Of a stretch of DNA of 60,674 nt, positions 1 to 8,335 are shown one piece after another. The notes beneath the pieces were generated by a model. The model searched no databases and was not told the DNA's origin. It worked only from the letters and a program-made list of their open reading frames with translations. Both the position numbers and the translations under genes were made by a program. The stretch comes from Drancourtella massiliensis (GTDB lineage Bacteria > Bacillota > Clostridia > Lachnospirales > Lachnospiraceae), in contig NZ_JACJKH010000022.1 of NCBI RefSeq assembly GCF_016900655.1, forward strand, positions 1 through 60,674, written 5' to 3'. Numbering within the stretch: the first letter of the stretch is position 1; every line of letters starts with the position of its first letter.

Positions 1-176
1 CAATGCGGAAAAGCCGTCCTCAGGATTGTCACTCTGAGATGTTTTGTGCTGACAGTTATCAGCGGAACGTGTTATATATTATCATCCAGGCTTATAAATG
101 TCAACAACTTTTTTATCTTTTTTTCTTTTTTATTTCATCACATGTTTTCTACTGTTTTTATGAGAAAAATTTCTGT

Positions 177-205
177 TTGAATTTTAAATATAAATTTGCT
201 ATAAT
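177..205 (+). promoter_or_regulatory. Promoter of the DUF2798 gene
   Basis: TTGAAT (177-182), a 17-bp spacer and TATAAT (200-205) match the vegetative sigma factor consensus. The start point would be near 212, about 150 nt before the start codon at 365. The sequence from 1 to 176 is AT-rich and shows no credible gene. Confidence 0.75.
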
Positions 206-211
206 CATCAG

Positions 212-361
212 CGTACGGATCGACGTACAAATAAATCTTATAGTTACCTAAACAAGGAAAGGGCTTTAATCAGCCAAAATAGAAATAAGTCTTCCAGGCG
301 TAGTCTATTGTGCATTCAGTGGATTAACGCCTTTTTCATTGAAATGAATTAAGGAGGACTG
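212..361 (+). promoter_or_regulatory. Structured 5' leader with attenuator-like hairpin
   Basis: The predicted 150-nt leader carries a small hairpin (GGCT 262-265 with AGCC 272-275) and then a longer stem, AGGCGT (296-301) with ACGCCT (327-332). That stem extends inward with a bulge and is followed at once by TTTTT, which has the form of an intrinsic terminator placed before the gene. A Shine-Dalgarno AAGGAGG follows at about 351-357. The layout suggests a riboswitch or other attenuator, but no known class signature was recognised. Confidence 0.45.
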
Positions 362-364
362 ATT

Positions 365-853
365 ATGCCAAAAACAAAATTTCAAGAAGTAATCTATGGA
401 CTGCTGATGACCTTTTTCATGGTTGCAGCAATGGAACTCTATAATACCGGCCTGCGTACGCGCGGACTGACAAATGCCGGTATTCTCTATGCCTTTCGTG
501 AGATGGTCATTATTTACCCGATCTGCTTTGTGACGGGCTTCTTCTTTATCGACCGGATTGCGCCAAAGATTGCGTTCCGTCTTGTAACCCCGGGCGAAGA
601 TAAACCGATTTTCGTCACGCTTGCCAGAGCGAGCGTCACCGTCGCTTTCATGTGCCCGATCATGAGCTTCTGGGCCACTGTGATTTTTAAACATCCCGGT
701 GTTGAATTTATTCCGGTATGGCTTCAGACATTTGTCTGCAATTTCCCGATGGCCTTTTTCTGGCAGATTTTCTTCTGCGGCCCGCTTGTGCGCTTTATTT
801 TCCGCATGATTTTCGAAAGAAAGAGTCGTACCGAAGTCTGTACAGCCGAGTAA
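365..853 (+). CDS. DUF2798 family membrane protein
   Basis: This 162-residue protein resembles the DUF2798 family, small integral membrane proteins of unknown function. The family signature is visible twice: FQEVIYGLLMTFFMVAAMELYN near residues 6-27, and a second unit starting near residue 85 with a conserved internal proline (CPIMSFW). There are about four hydrophobic segments, so it should sit in the cytoplasmic membrane. The start is set by AAGGAGG seven bases upstream. It is monocistronic: its own promoter and leader lie upstream, and a bidirectional terminator at 882-922 separates it from the convergent telA operon. The leader hairpin suggests attenuation. No substrate can be inferred. 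Confidence 0.8.
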   Translation: MPKTKFQEVIYGLLMTFFMVAAMELYNTGLRTRGLTNAGILYAFREMVIIYPICFVTGFFFIDRIAPKIAFRLVTPGEDKPIFVTLARASVTVAFMCPIMSFWATVIFKHPGVEFIPVWLQTFVCNFPMAFFWQIFFCGPLVRFIFRMIFERKSRTEVCTAE

Positions 854-881
854 TACGGTCAGCAGTCTTTCGCTTTCACAC

Positions 882-922
882 AAAAAGCGCCCGCACTTTT
901 ATTCGTACGGACGCCTTTTTTT
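882..922. terminator. Bidirectional intrinsic terminator
   Basis: The stem 887-896 / 905-914 (GCGCCCGCAC with GTACGGACGC, 8 of 10 paired) has A5 on its left and T7 on its right. It can therefore end both the plus-strand DUF2798 transcript and the minus-strand telA transcript. Confidence 0.85.
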
Positions 923-927
923 ACTTA

Positions 928-2058
928 TTATCTGATCTGAAGGAGCTTGTCCTTTAATTCCTGCTCCATCTTTCGCAGTTCTACTTCTGCCTCCTGACGC
1001 TTTCTACGCCCGTCTTCCTGAATCTGCATTACTTCATCCAGAGTAGAAATGAGTGATTCATTGGTCGCTTTGAGCGTTTCCATATCTACAATGCCTCTTT
1101 CGGATTCCTTTGCGGTTTCTACCGTTGCCATCTTCAGAGTCTCTGCATTTTTCCTTAACAGCTCATTCGTCATATCTGTCACTTCACGCTGTGCTTCTGC
1201 TGCCTGTCTGGAATGTGCAACACCAAGGGCAAGTACCATCTGACTCTTCCAGAGCGGAATGGTATTGACAATCGTGGACTGGATTTTTTCTGCCATAATT
1301 GTATCATTATTCTGTACCAGACGAATCTGCGGCGCAGTCTGGATGGATACCATCCTTGTCAGCTCCAGATCGTGAATCTTTTTCTCAAATCTCAGACACA
1401 TGGATTCCAGATCTCTGGCCGACTGCGCATCTTCAGCAAGACCGCTTCTCTGCGCTTTCAGTTTCATTTCTGCAAGATCTTTCTCCCTTACGTCTTTGAG
1501 TTTCTTTTTTCCGGCCATGATATACATGGTCAATTCTTTAAAATAGGTCAGATTTAATTCATACATCTTGTCCAGCAGGGCAATATCTTTCATAAGCTGA
1601 ACCTGATGCCCTTCCAGTACTTTGCAGATCTGATTGACATTCGTCTCTGCACTTGCATATTTTGATTTCAGATTCTGCAGTTTGTTTGCCTGCTTTTTGA
1701 AAATGCCGAAAAATCCCTTTTCTTCCTCTTCATCAAAATTTTTCAGTTCCTGTACAACGCCGCTCAAAAGATCTCCCACTTCGCCAAGATCTTTCGTCCG
1801 CACATTATCAAGCGCCGTCTCCGAAAAATCGGCCATCTTTTTCTGTGTTCCGGCTCCATACTGGAGAATCATGGTCGAATTCGTCAGATCGATCTGGTTT
1901 GCAAACTGCTCTGCCATTTTCCGCTCTTCGTCTGTCAATACGTTTTCATCCATAACCGGCTCTTCTTTTTCCTCCGGTTTGATCTCCTGTTTCGTATCCT
2001 GAAACGGATCCAGGGTCAATACCGGACCTGTCTGTAAATCTTTTAAATCCTGACTCAT
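928..2058 (-). CDS. TelA-like toxic anion resistance protein
   Basis: This 376-residue protein belongs to the TelA family (tellurite/toxic anion resistance, PF05816), cytosolic alpha-helical proteins rich in coiled coil. Family-typical stretches are visible: a charged low-complexity N-terminus (residues 1-45), IDLTNSTMILQYGAGTQKKMADFSE near 55-80, FFGIFKKQANK near 115-125, and long helices to the C-terminus. It overlaps the upstream xpaC-like gene by 4 nt and has AGGAGGG before its ATG, so the two are co-transcribed and probably translationally coupled. TelA and XpaC homologues are repeatedly adjacent in Firmicutes and are thought to serve envelope stress; that role is inferred from the family. 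Confidence 0.9.
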   Translation of the reverse strand: MSQDLKDLQTGPVLTLDPFQDTKQEIKPEEKEEPVMDENVLTDEERKMAEQFANQIDLTNSTMILQYGAGTQKKMADFSETALDNVRTKDLGEVGDLLSGVVQELKNFDEEEEKGFFGIFKKQANKLQNLKSKYASAETNVNQICKVLEGHQVQLMKDIALLDKMYELNLTYFKELTMYIMAGKKKLKDVREKDLAEMKLKAQRSGLAEDAQSARDLESMCLRFEKKIHDLELTRMVSIQTAPQIRLVQNNDTIMAEKIQSTIVNTIPLWKSQMVLALGVAHSRQAAEAQREVTDMTNELLRKNAETLKMATVETAKESERGIVDMETLKATNESLISTLDEVMQIQEDGRRKRQEAEVELRKMEQELKDKLLQIR

Positions 2059-3278
2059 GATTTCCCTCCTGTTTTAAAATCGTCTTCTGTAAGTCCTTCC
2101 TGTGCCAGCATCATTTTCAGCACAGTAATATCTGATGAAACATCCCAGGCTGTTTCCTGAAACAGGTCATCCAGAAGCTTCTCAAATGCGATATTCAGCG
2201 TATCAAGTGTATCTTCGATTTCTTTTTTAGAGTTCAGAATATTTTCACCCTGTACCGGCTGGTGATCCAGCTCCTCATATGCTTCCAGCAGTTTCACCGC
2301 CGTCGGGAGATAATATTCCATCAGCTTTTCAATGTCATCCACCGCATCCGGGTCCTGCTCCACTCTTTCAAAGATCCGCTTTGTCAGCTCTTCCATCCTT
2401 GAAATCTTTTCGGATACAACTTCTCCCGGTATCGCATCATTACACTCTTTCAGCTTCCGGATATAGTTCTGCCCGGTCTCGATTACGGTACGGATCTGAG
2501 GATCCATCTGCTGCCTCTTTCTGGCACGCTCCTCCTCCCTTGTTTTCGCTTCCCATGCCTTTTTCTTTTTCTCTTCTTCTTCGTTCTTTCGGGCTTCCTG
2601 CTGCTTTTGCATCAGCTCCCGATACGCGTCATAAGCATCGTTGCTTGTAATCAGGCATGTATTTGTATCATCCAGGTGTCCCTGTAAAAACCAGCGCTTT
2701 TCGATCATCCATTCCAGATCTTTTAAAACGGTTTTCTCCTTTTTCCTTGTCCGTCTGGCCAGTTCGCTTACATTACAGTATTCTTTTCCCTGCAGTTCAG
2801 AGAGATAACTCTGAAAACGCCTTACACGCCCAAGCTTCTTCAGCCCGGCCGCCCCGATTCCTCCAAAAATCACTGTAAATATCAGAAGCGTAACAAACCC
2901 AAACGTAAGGCCTGCATTTTGCTCCAGCAAAAGCATAGTCAGACCGGTGAAAATGAACCCAAGCAAAAACACTGCTCCAATTCCAAGTCCTGTAATGGAA
3001 AGTGCCATGCCGGCTGCTTTCTTACCTCCGGTTCCGGCGTACAGTACCGGCCGCTTCAGCTTGCTTAAGTCTACTTTTGCCCAGTCTTTTTTTGTGCTTT
3101 GCTCTCCGCCTGCACTCTGTCTGGCGCTCCCTGAATTTTTCCTGAAGCTTCCCGCCGCACTGTTAATCGTATCGGTAATCGTCTGATTCAGACTTCTGAA
3201 ATCCATCGAATCTACGGCATCCTGAACAGTTCTCCTGATGTCTTCTCCGAATCTTTCCCAATCCCAGTAATTTCTCAT
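2055..3278 (-). CDS. XpaC-like membrane protein (5-bromo-4-chloroindolyl phosphate hydrolysis family)
   Basis: This 407-residue protein resembles the XpaC family (PF10112), usual partner of TelA. The N-terminal 90 residues are soluble, followed by a hairpin of two or three hydrophobic segments (about 90-148) and a long charged, coiled-coil cytosolic half (EEEEKKKKAWEAKTREEERARK near 235-256). The start is preceded by AAAGGA. It is the first gene of the operon, driven by the promoter at 3322-3350, and its stop overlaps telA. The original name comes from a hydrolysis phenotype; no catalytic residues are evident, so an enzymatic role should not be assumed. Confidence 0.85.
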   Translation of the reverse strand: MRNYWDWERFGEDIRRTVQDAVDSMDFRSLNQTITDTINSAAGSFRKNSGSARQSAGGEQSTKKDWAKVDLSKLKRPVLYAGTGGKKAAGMALSITGLGIGAVFLLGFIFTGLTMLLLEQNAGLTFGFVTLLIFTVIFGGIGAAGLKKLGRVRRFQSYLSELQGKEYCNVSELARRTRKKEKTVLKDLEWMIEKRWFLQGHLDDTNTCLITSNDAYDAYRELMQKQQEARKNEEEEKKKKAWEAKTREEERARKRQQMDPQIRTVIETGQNYIRKLKECNDAIPGEVVSEKISRMEELTKRIFERVEQDPDAVDDIEKLMEYYLPTAVKLLEAYEELDHQPVQGENILNSKKEIEDTLDTLNIAFEKLLDDLFQETAWDVSSDITVLKMMLAQEGLTEDDFKTGGKS

Positions 3279-3321
3279 TTCTGCATCCTTTCTTCCGTTT
3301 TTAAAACGGATCCATGCAATT

Positions 3322-3350
3322 ATTATACTTTATCACTTTTAACACTTCAA
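3322..3350 (-). promoter_or_regulatory. Promoter of the xpaC-telA operon
   Basis: On the minus strand TTGAAG (3350-3345), a 17-bp spacer and a perfect TATAAT (3327-3322) lie about 45 bp before the xpaC start codon. This gives the operon a promoter separate from the non-coding RNA transcribed upstream. Confidence 0.8.
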
Positions 3351-3431
3351 GAGATTCCACCATGCCTGAGTAAATTTTCATACCTTCTCTGTCATCCATT
3401 CACCCCCACCGGACAGGCACAAATTTCCAAC

Positions 3432-3738
3432 AAAAAAAGAAGCGGTTTGACGCTTCCACTCCTCTGATACCACGTGTAAAGACGGATACCAATACTTTAA
3501 ATATCAGCACCCGTCTTTACTTTGATTCTTCAATCATTCGTTTACCTCTTTCTTCCGGATTTCATTTTGGTAAATAAGTTTACGTTTTTGGTGGTCTGTA
3601 CCTCTCTTTCATAAACTTGATGTCCCGATACTCAGCGCCTGTATTTTTCTCGGAACGTCCAACACCTGTGTTGAAAGGAAATAACAACTGAATGTTTACG
3701 GCTCGCGTCCGTCTTACAATTCTGGTCTGTTATTTTAT
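3432..3738 (-). ncRNA. Unassigned ~305-nt non-coding RNA
   Basis: A perfect TTGACA-17-TATTAT promoter (3773-3745, minus strand) starts a transcript near 3738. It ends at an intrinsic terminator with stem 3456-3451 / 3444-3439 followed by seven U. No reading frame of note lies between. The 3' part contains a long hairpin (GTAAAGACGG 3520-3511 with CCGTCTTTAC 3485-3476 and a paired interior). The 5' end (GTAAGACGGA, about 3717-3708) can pair with the same 3' strand, so two folds compete. The size fits housekeeping RNAs, but signature motifs of tmRNA, RNase P RNA and SRP RNA were not found. Its position before xpaC also allows a terminated leader, but xpaC has its own promoter. Confidence 0.65.
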
Positions 3739-3744
3739 GGTTAT

Positions 3745-3773
3745 ATAATAGCACCATAATTTCGTTTTGTCAA
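3745..3773 (-). promoter_or_regulatory. Consensus promoter of the non-coding RNA
   Basis: TTGACA (3773-3768), a 17-bp spacer and TATTAT (3750-3745) on the minus strand. This is among the best promoter matches in the window, and it points at a stretch with no gene. Confidence 0.85.
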
Positions 3774-3875
3774 TATATTTATCTATATTTTCTTCATTAA
3801 TTTATTATTTCCTTTTGCAATATTTATTTTCAGAATATTTTGTCTTTTTCGGATTGTCCTTTCACAATCTCAGAG

Positions 3876-3907
3876 ATTCAGAAAAGACAGGGCATAAAAC
3901 CCTGTCT
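3876..3907 (-). terminator. Intrinsic terminator after the 338-residue unknown gene
   Basis: An 8-bp stem AGACAGGG/CCCTGTCT (3885-3892 / 3900-3907) is followed on the minus strand by a U-rich CTTTTCT tract, just after the stop codon at 3917. Confidence 0.8.
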
Positions 3908-3916
3908 CATTCATCC

Positions 3917-4933
3917 TTATCGCATCCGTTCTCCCATACCATTCATAAAGTCTTCAATGACCGGAAGCCGCTTCACCCGTCTCAACTTGATATCAGTAAT
4001 CTCACAAAGCTCTTCGAGCGCCGCCTCTACAATGATATTGCTGACACGGATCTCTCTCGGTGCGCCAAACTGTCCGATAAACTCGATCAGGCTGTTTGCC
4101 AGTGATTCCAGCTGATCCTCCTCCGGCCCGAGAATCTGCGCTTTCATAATCAGCTCTGTCCTGGCCTCCGCTATCACAACCATTCTCATACTTCCCGGAC
4201 GGTCGTAGCTTTTGTCATTGATTTTTGCGGCCTGATATGCCACATCCATTTCAAGAACGTAACGATTATTTGGTACATTTTTTAACGTCTCTATGATTTC
4301 TGCATCATTCAGTTTCAGACTCCGGTAATTAAAGGAGACAAACGGAAGCTCTTCCGCACCCCAGTAATGATTATCCGTATCCGGATCTATGGAATACACA
4401 TACATTTCTCCACCCCGGAAGTTTACATTTACCTCCTCGCTGCGGTATGTAAGAACCGCCTCTTCCAGAAGCTCCAGATAATAGCACATCCGATGCACTT
4501 CGTCCTGATTCAGCTGATATGGATAATAGCCTTCTTTATAGGAACGGAAATAGAGCCACTGATTTTTCCCACGATATTTATATCCTGTATCTTTGATGAT
4601 TTCTCTCTCTTTTTCCGTCAGCTCTTCTCTGTTTCCCCAATAGCAGGCCAGACTGCTCTGATTTCCCATTACAAACTCCGTTGACAAATTGAGTGCTTCC
4701 TGATTCAGCATCATCATAAACGTATTGAGATCCCTGTACCCCTCATATACAACAATCCCATAATATTCTCCGCCTTTTCCAAGAATGCTGACAAAGGCTG
4801 CATCCTCCTTTTCTCCTTCTCTCAGGCAAATCAGATCCAGATCCCAAAAGTCCTCCCACGGCTTCAATTCCCTGATTCTGGTCGCCACATCATATAGTTT
4901 TTTCCATTCTTCCCTGCCGGCTTCCTTCCTCAT
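3917..4933 (-). CDS. Hypothetical cytosolic protein, DUF6930/DUF7309-like
   Basis: This is a 338-residue soluble protein without signal peptide or membrane segment. The start at 4933 is preferred because GAGGT lies seven bases before it; an in-frame ATG 13 codons upstream has no good ribosome site. Visible features are W/Y-rich N-terminal stretches (LKPWEDFWDLDLICL, RGKNQWLYFRSYKEGYYPYQL) and a C-terminal part resembling small uncharacterised clostridial domains that often flank SEC-C or plasmid-type proteins. The DUF6930/DUF7309 assignment is from memory of such sequences and is weak. It is monocistronic with its own terminator. No function is proposed. Confidence 0.6.
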   Translation of the reverse strand: MRKEAGREEWKKLYDVATRIRELKPWEDFWDLDLICLREGEKEDAAFVSILGKGGEYYGIVVYEGYRDLNTFMMMLNQEALNLSTEFVMGNQSSLACYWGNREELTEKEREIIKDTGYKYRGKNQWLYFRSYKEGYYPYQLNQDEVHRMCYYLELLEEAVLTYRSEEVNVNFRGGEMYVYSIDPDTDNHYWGAEELPFVSFNYRSLKLNDAEIIETLKNVPNNRYVLEMDVAYQAAKINDKSYDRPGSMRMVVIAEARTELIMKAQILGPEEDQLESLANSLIEFIGQFGAPREIRVSNIIVEAALEELCEITDIKLRRVKRLPVIEDFMNGMGERMR

Positions 4934-5048
4934 GCTTTTCACCTCAATTTCCTTTAGTTTTATACAAAACATTAAATGATAAGTTAATGTTAATCCCTTT
5001 TTCCTGTATCGTCAATATCCAGTTTGTCTGCCTGCTTAACTCGTCTCG

Positions 5049-7544
5049 TTATTCAAATCCCCGGATTCGTTCTATCAGGGAATGTTGTTTCATCATTTTC
5101 TTCCATGCAATAAAAGGTGCTGTCATACAGATCAGAAATACGACTGCAATTCCGCATACGAGCGGTAAAACCGGTACGGCGAATGGAGCGCCGCGGTAAT
5201 TCATGGACTGGAAGATTCCATAGGTTACTGCAAGTCCGGCAGTCATGGTAATCAGAAGGGATCCTGCTGCGTAAAGCAATCCTTCCAGAAGCAGCATCCA
5301 TTTCATCTGCCGGTCAGTCATTCCGATGCTTTCCATCACTGACAGTTCCACCAGCCTGTTCTGCACACTGCTGATCGAGGTATTGATATAATTCATAATA
5401 CCGATCAGTGCCAGAATAAACACAAGCCCGGTTCCTACCAGCATCATATTTCCCTGTGCCTCCCGGATCGTTTCCATCAGATCAATTTTGGATTCCATCG
5501 ATAAATCTCTGTATCCGGAAAGCTCTTCCAGTTCACCAAGAATCCTGTCTTCTGTCTCCTGATCATATGTTTCCTCATAATAGATCCCCATCTTAAAAAG
5601 CATTGGTTCTGCCGCAAATTCTTTGAGCGCCTGTTCTGAGACAATGATGGTCGGCGGATATCCAACCAGCGCCGTATAGTAATTGTCATCCGTCAGGCCT
5701 GCAATGGAAAATGTCTTCGTATGTTCCGGATTGGAATACTCTGCGCAGGTCACCTCTTTTCCCTCGACATCCGAACTTGTAAAATCCAGACCGTCCCGAT
5801 ACAGAATGCAGGTATCGCCCCGCATAAATGCTTCTTCATCCACCGGCTCTGCCAACGCCTGATTCAGATTTTCAAATGCTGCCTGATCGATCCCGATCAT
5901 GGAAGTGCCAAAATTTTCAGGATGTTCCTGATATTCTTTCTTCTCATCCTCATAAGGAATCGTCATCCACATTTCATAAAATTCTTTCATCCACATGTCG
6001 GAAAACTCCGGTTCCCATGGCACAATGATCTCCGCAAAAAAGACCGGATGTACATTTTTTACACCTTGTGTCTGCTTCATGTTCTCCAAAGCGGAATCAT
6101 CCAGAACCGCTTTCCTTTCCTCCTGTGTTTCTTTCCGAATCGTGTCATTTTGTACAACCAGATCCAGATCCATGGAGTTGGATGTATATTCTCTTGCTCC
6201 CTGACTGGAAAAAAGAGTTGCCAGACACAGAAATATCGAAAGCCCGGAGGCAAGAGAAACCATCACAACCCCTGTCTTCTTTTTCTCTTTCGTGATTTGT
6301 TTCTTTGCCAGTCTCCACAGCACCTTTCCTCTTCCGGTCTTGCCGGAATAGCTTCTGTTCTTCTGCGGCCGGTAGCCAATCGCTTCCAGCGCCGAACATC
6401 CTGCCGCGATCTTTGCCGGTTTCCTTCCCGCCGCCATTACCGTTATTCCTACAATCAGAATGGTAAGCGCAAAGATCAGCGGATGAAAGGAAATCTGCAC
6501 CTGCCCTGCCTGCCCGGTCCGGATTCCAAGTGACTCTACCACAAAGGGGATCAGGAAAAAGGATACTGCACACGCGAGAAGGATTCCGCATGCAGCGCCG
6601 CCCCCTCCGATTACCGCCATCTGCCGGTAAATCATGCTGTAAATCTGCCGTTCCGTCATTCCAATCGTCTGAAGAAGTCCGTAATACCTTGTATTTCCTG
6701 CCACTGACAGATACATGATATTATAAATCAGAAGATAGGCACACAGACAGATCATGGCGGCCAGCCCGATCATACCCGTCACAATGGAGATCGAAAAGCT
6801 CATATCCTCTGAAAAGAACATTCTCTGCTGCTTTCCAAGATTCATATCCTCAATCAGAGCATTCTGCTCTTTTTCCGTCATCAGCTTCTGCCGGATATCC
6901 ATATAAAACCGGCCGGAGGCAACATCCGAAACCTGGTAGCCGGACGCTTCATAAAAACTTTGGGAGACATAAAATATCTTTTTCTCACCGTAGCCGCTCC
7001 ATTTTCCGGAAATCCGGAACTCTTTTTCAAACGATCCTTTTGGCGTTCCGACCGTCATTCGAAATGTATCACCGATATCGAGATTGCCATAGCCACATTC
7101 TTCCAGTGCCTTCTCCGTCACCATGATTTCATTTTCCTGTTTCGGATACTCTCCCTCTACAGACGTCCGGGCCGGTTCCATCATGGTGTCCCAGAACGTC
7201 GGATCCGCCCACATCAGTCCGACGTTTGGGGTATTGTCCTTGTCTGTCGCCTCTACATATCCCGACACCGCGCAGATTCCGGTCCGTAGAATATCTTTGT
7301 TTTCGTCGCAGAATTCTTGCTGCTCTTCCGTCACTCCATACATAATCGCATCAAACTCAGCTCCGTTCATTCGGATATTCTGGATCCTCTGCATTTTAAA
7401 ATAAGTCACTCCGACTGTCAGCACGCTGAAAAGAAGAAAGGCGGACAATAAAACAGCGAAAAACATTGTAAGCGTTTTTCTTTTGTTTTTTACGAGCGCA
7501 CTTTTTGCCAGTCTGGAAATGATCTGCCCATTATTATTTTTCAT
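5049..7544 (-). CDS. FtsX-type ABC transporter permease
   Basis: This 831-residue permease has the classic duplicated FtsX/MacB plan: a membrane anchor at about residues 22-48, a large extracellular domain, three hydrophobic segments near 250-365, a further segment near 425-445, a second large extracellular domain (about 455-690), and three C-terminal segments (about 700-815). It overlaps the ATPase gene by 11 nt, so the two form one exporter. Family relatives handle antimicrobial peptides, lipids or lipoproteins, or act mechanically on cell-wall enzymes. With the adjacent two-component system, a Bce/Vex-like role in sensing or removing cell-envelope-active compounds is plausible; the substrate is unknown. 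Confidence 0.9.
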   Translation of the reverse strand: MKNNNGQIISRLAKSALVKNKRKTLTMFFAVLLSAFLLFSVLTVGVTYFKMQRIQNIRMNGAEFDAIMYGVTEEQQEFCDENKDILRTGICAVSGYVEATDKDNTPNVGLMWADPTFWDTMMEPARTSVEGEYPKQENEIMVTEKALEECGYGNLDIGDTFRMTVGTPKGSFEKEFRISGKWSGYGEKKIFYVSQSFYEASGYQVSDVASGRFYMDIRQKLMTEKEQNALIEDMNLGKQQRMFFSEDMSFSISIVTGMIGLAAMICLCAYLLIYNIMYLSVAGNTRYYGLLQTIGMTERQIYSMIYRQMAVIGGGGAACGILLACAVSFFLIPFVVESLGIRTGQAGQVQISFHPLIFALTILIVGITVMAAGRKPAKIAAGCSALEAIGYRPQKNRSYSGKTGRGKVLWRLAKKQITKEKKKTGVVMVSLASGLSIFLCLATLFSSQGAREYTSNSMDLDLVVQNDTIRKETQEERKAVLDDSALENMKQTQGVKNVHPVFFAEIIVPWEPEFSDMWMKEFYEMWMTIPYEDEKKEYQEHPENFGTSMIGIDQAAFENLNQALAEPVDEEAFMRGDTCILYRDGLDFTSSDVEGKEVTCAEYSNPEHTKTFSIAGLTDDNYYTALVGYPPTIIVSEQALKEFAAEPMLFKMGIYYEETYDQETEDRILGELEELSGYRDLSMESKIDLMETIREAQGNMMLVGTGLVFILALIGIMNYINTSISSVQNRLVELSVMESIGMTDRQMKWMLLLEGLLYAAGSLLITMTAGLAVTYGIFQSMNYRGAPFAVPVLPLVCGIAVVFLICMTAPFIAWKKMMKQHSLIERIRGFE

Positions 7545-8229
7545 CGTGAAGGCCCCTTTCTTTCACGATTTTTCCATCTTCGATATGGACAATCCGGTCC
7601 GCCATCTGGGCAATGTCCATATCGTGGGTAATCAGGATCACCGTCTGCCGGAACTGTTTTGCAGCCACTTTCAGAAGCCCCAGCACGTCATGGCCGGATG
7701 CGCTGTCCAGATTTCCGGTCGGTTCATCGGCAAGAAGAATCCGTGGTTTTGATGCAAGCGCCCGCGCAATGGCGACTCTTTGCTGCTGGCCGCCGGACAG
7801 ATTGCTCGGAAGTGCTTCTTTCTTTTCCTGAAGCTTGAGAAGATCCAACATCTCTTCCATAAATCTTTTGTCCACCGGGCGCCCGTCCAGTTCAATTGGC
7901 AGTACGATATTTTCGTATACATTCAAATCCTGCACCAGATTATAATTCTGGAAAACAAATCCAACCTTTCTGCGGCGGAATACCGTCAGCTGCTCTTTAT
8001 TCATTCCGGCCAGATTTCTCCCGTCTATGCAGACGCTTCCTTCCGTGGGAGTGTCCAATCCGCCCAGCATGTGAAGAAGTGTGCTTTTCCCACTGCCCGA
8101 TTTCCCGACAATCGCCACAAATTCCTGCTCTTTTACTGTAAAATCCACGCCGTCCAGCGCCTTAACAATGTGTTCCCCCAGCCTGTAATACTTTTTCAAA
8201 CCTTTTGCTTCTACCATCCATTGACTCAT
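7534..8229 (-). CDS. ABC transporter ATP-binding protein (MacB/BceA-like)
   Basis: This 231-residue ATPase partners the FtsX permease. Visible motifs are Walker A (GKSGSGKST), Q-loop (FQNYNLV), signature LSGGQQQR, Walker B with DEPTGNLD, and the H-loop (LITHD). DEPTGNLDS is typical of the MacB/LolD/BceA group. ATG at 8229 has AGGAGG six bases upstream, and is preferred over the in-frame GTG five codons earlier. A separate promoter with a repeat motif precedes it, so the exporter can be induced apart from the regulator genes. Confidence 0.95.
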   Translation of the reverse strand: MSQWMVEAKGLKKYYRLGEHIVKALDGVDFTVKEQEFVAIVGKSGSGKSTLLHMLGGLDTPTEGSVCIDGRNLAGMNKEQLTVFRRRKVGFVFQNYNLVQDLNVYENIVLPIELDGRPVDKRFMEEMLDLLKLQEKKEALPSNLSGGQQQRVAIARALASKPRILLADEPTGNLDSASGHDVLGLLKVAAKQFRQTVILITHDMDIAQMADRIVHIEDGKIVKERGLHDEK

Positions 8230-8264
8230 AGATACCCTCCTCACTTTCTGCTGTCATTTTTATC

Positions 8265-8335
8265 TACACTTAAAGGATATCTGTCAAAAATCACAAACCT
8301 GTCTCATTACGCAATATTCTCGGTTTTGTGATTTT
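8265..8335 (-). promoter_or_regulatory. Exporter promoter with candidate response-regulator site
   Basis: On the minus strand a TTGACA box (8287-8282) is followed 15-17 bp later by a TAGATA/GATAAA -10 region. Immediately upstream lie two arms of a near-perfect inverted repeat, GGTTTTGTGATTTT (8322-8335) and AAAATCACAAACC (8287-8299), overlapping the end of the kinase gene. The same AATCACA/TGTGATT motif abuts the -35 box of the response-regulator promoter at 9983-10012. Confidence 0.6.

Noticed and set aside
3-251. 82-residue open frame at the window start
   Set aside because: It is AT-rich, lacks a ribosome site, overlaps the promoter of the DUF2798 gene and matches no family pattern.
3432-3738. 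T-box leader for xpaC
   Set aside because: ACGTGGTATCAGAGG only loosely resembles the T-box sequence, it is not part of the terminator stem, and xpaC has its own promoter downstream.
5721-6533. 270-residue plus-strand frame
   Set aside because: It lies antisense to the FtsX permease and has the Cys/His/Phe-rich composition typical of reverse readings.
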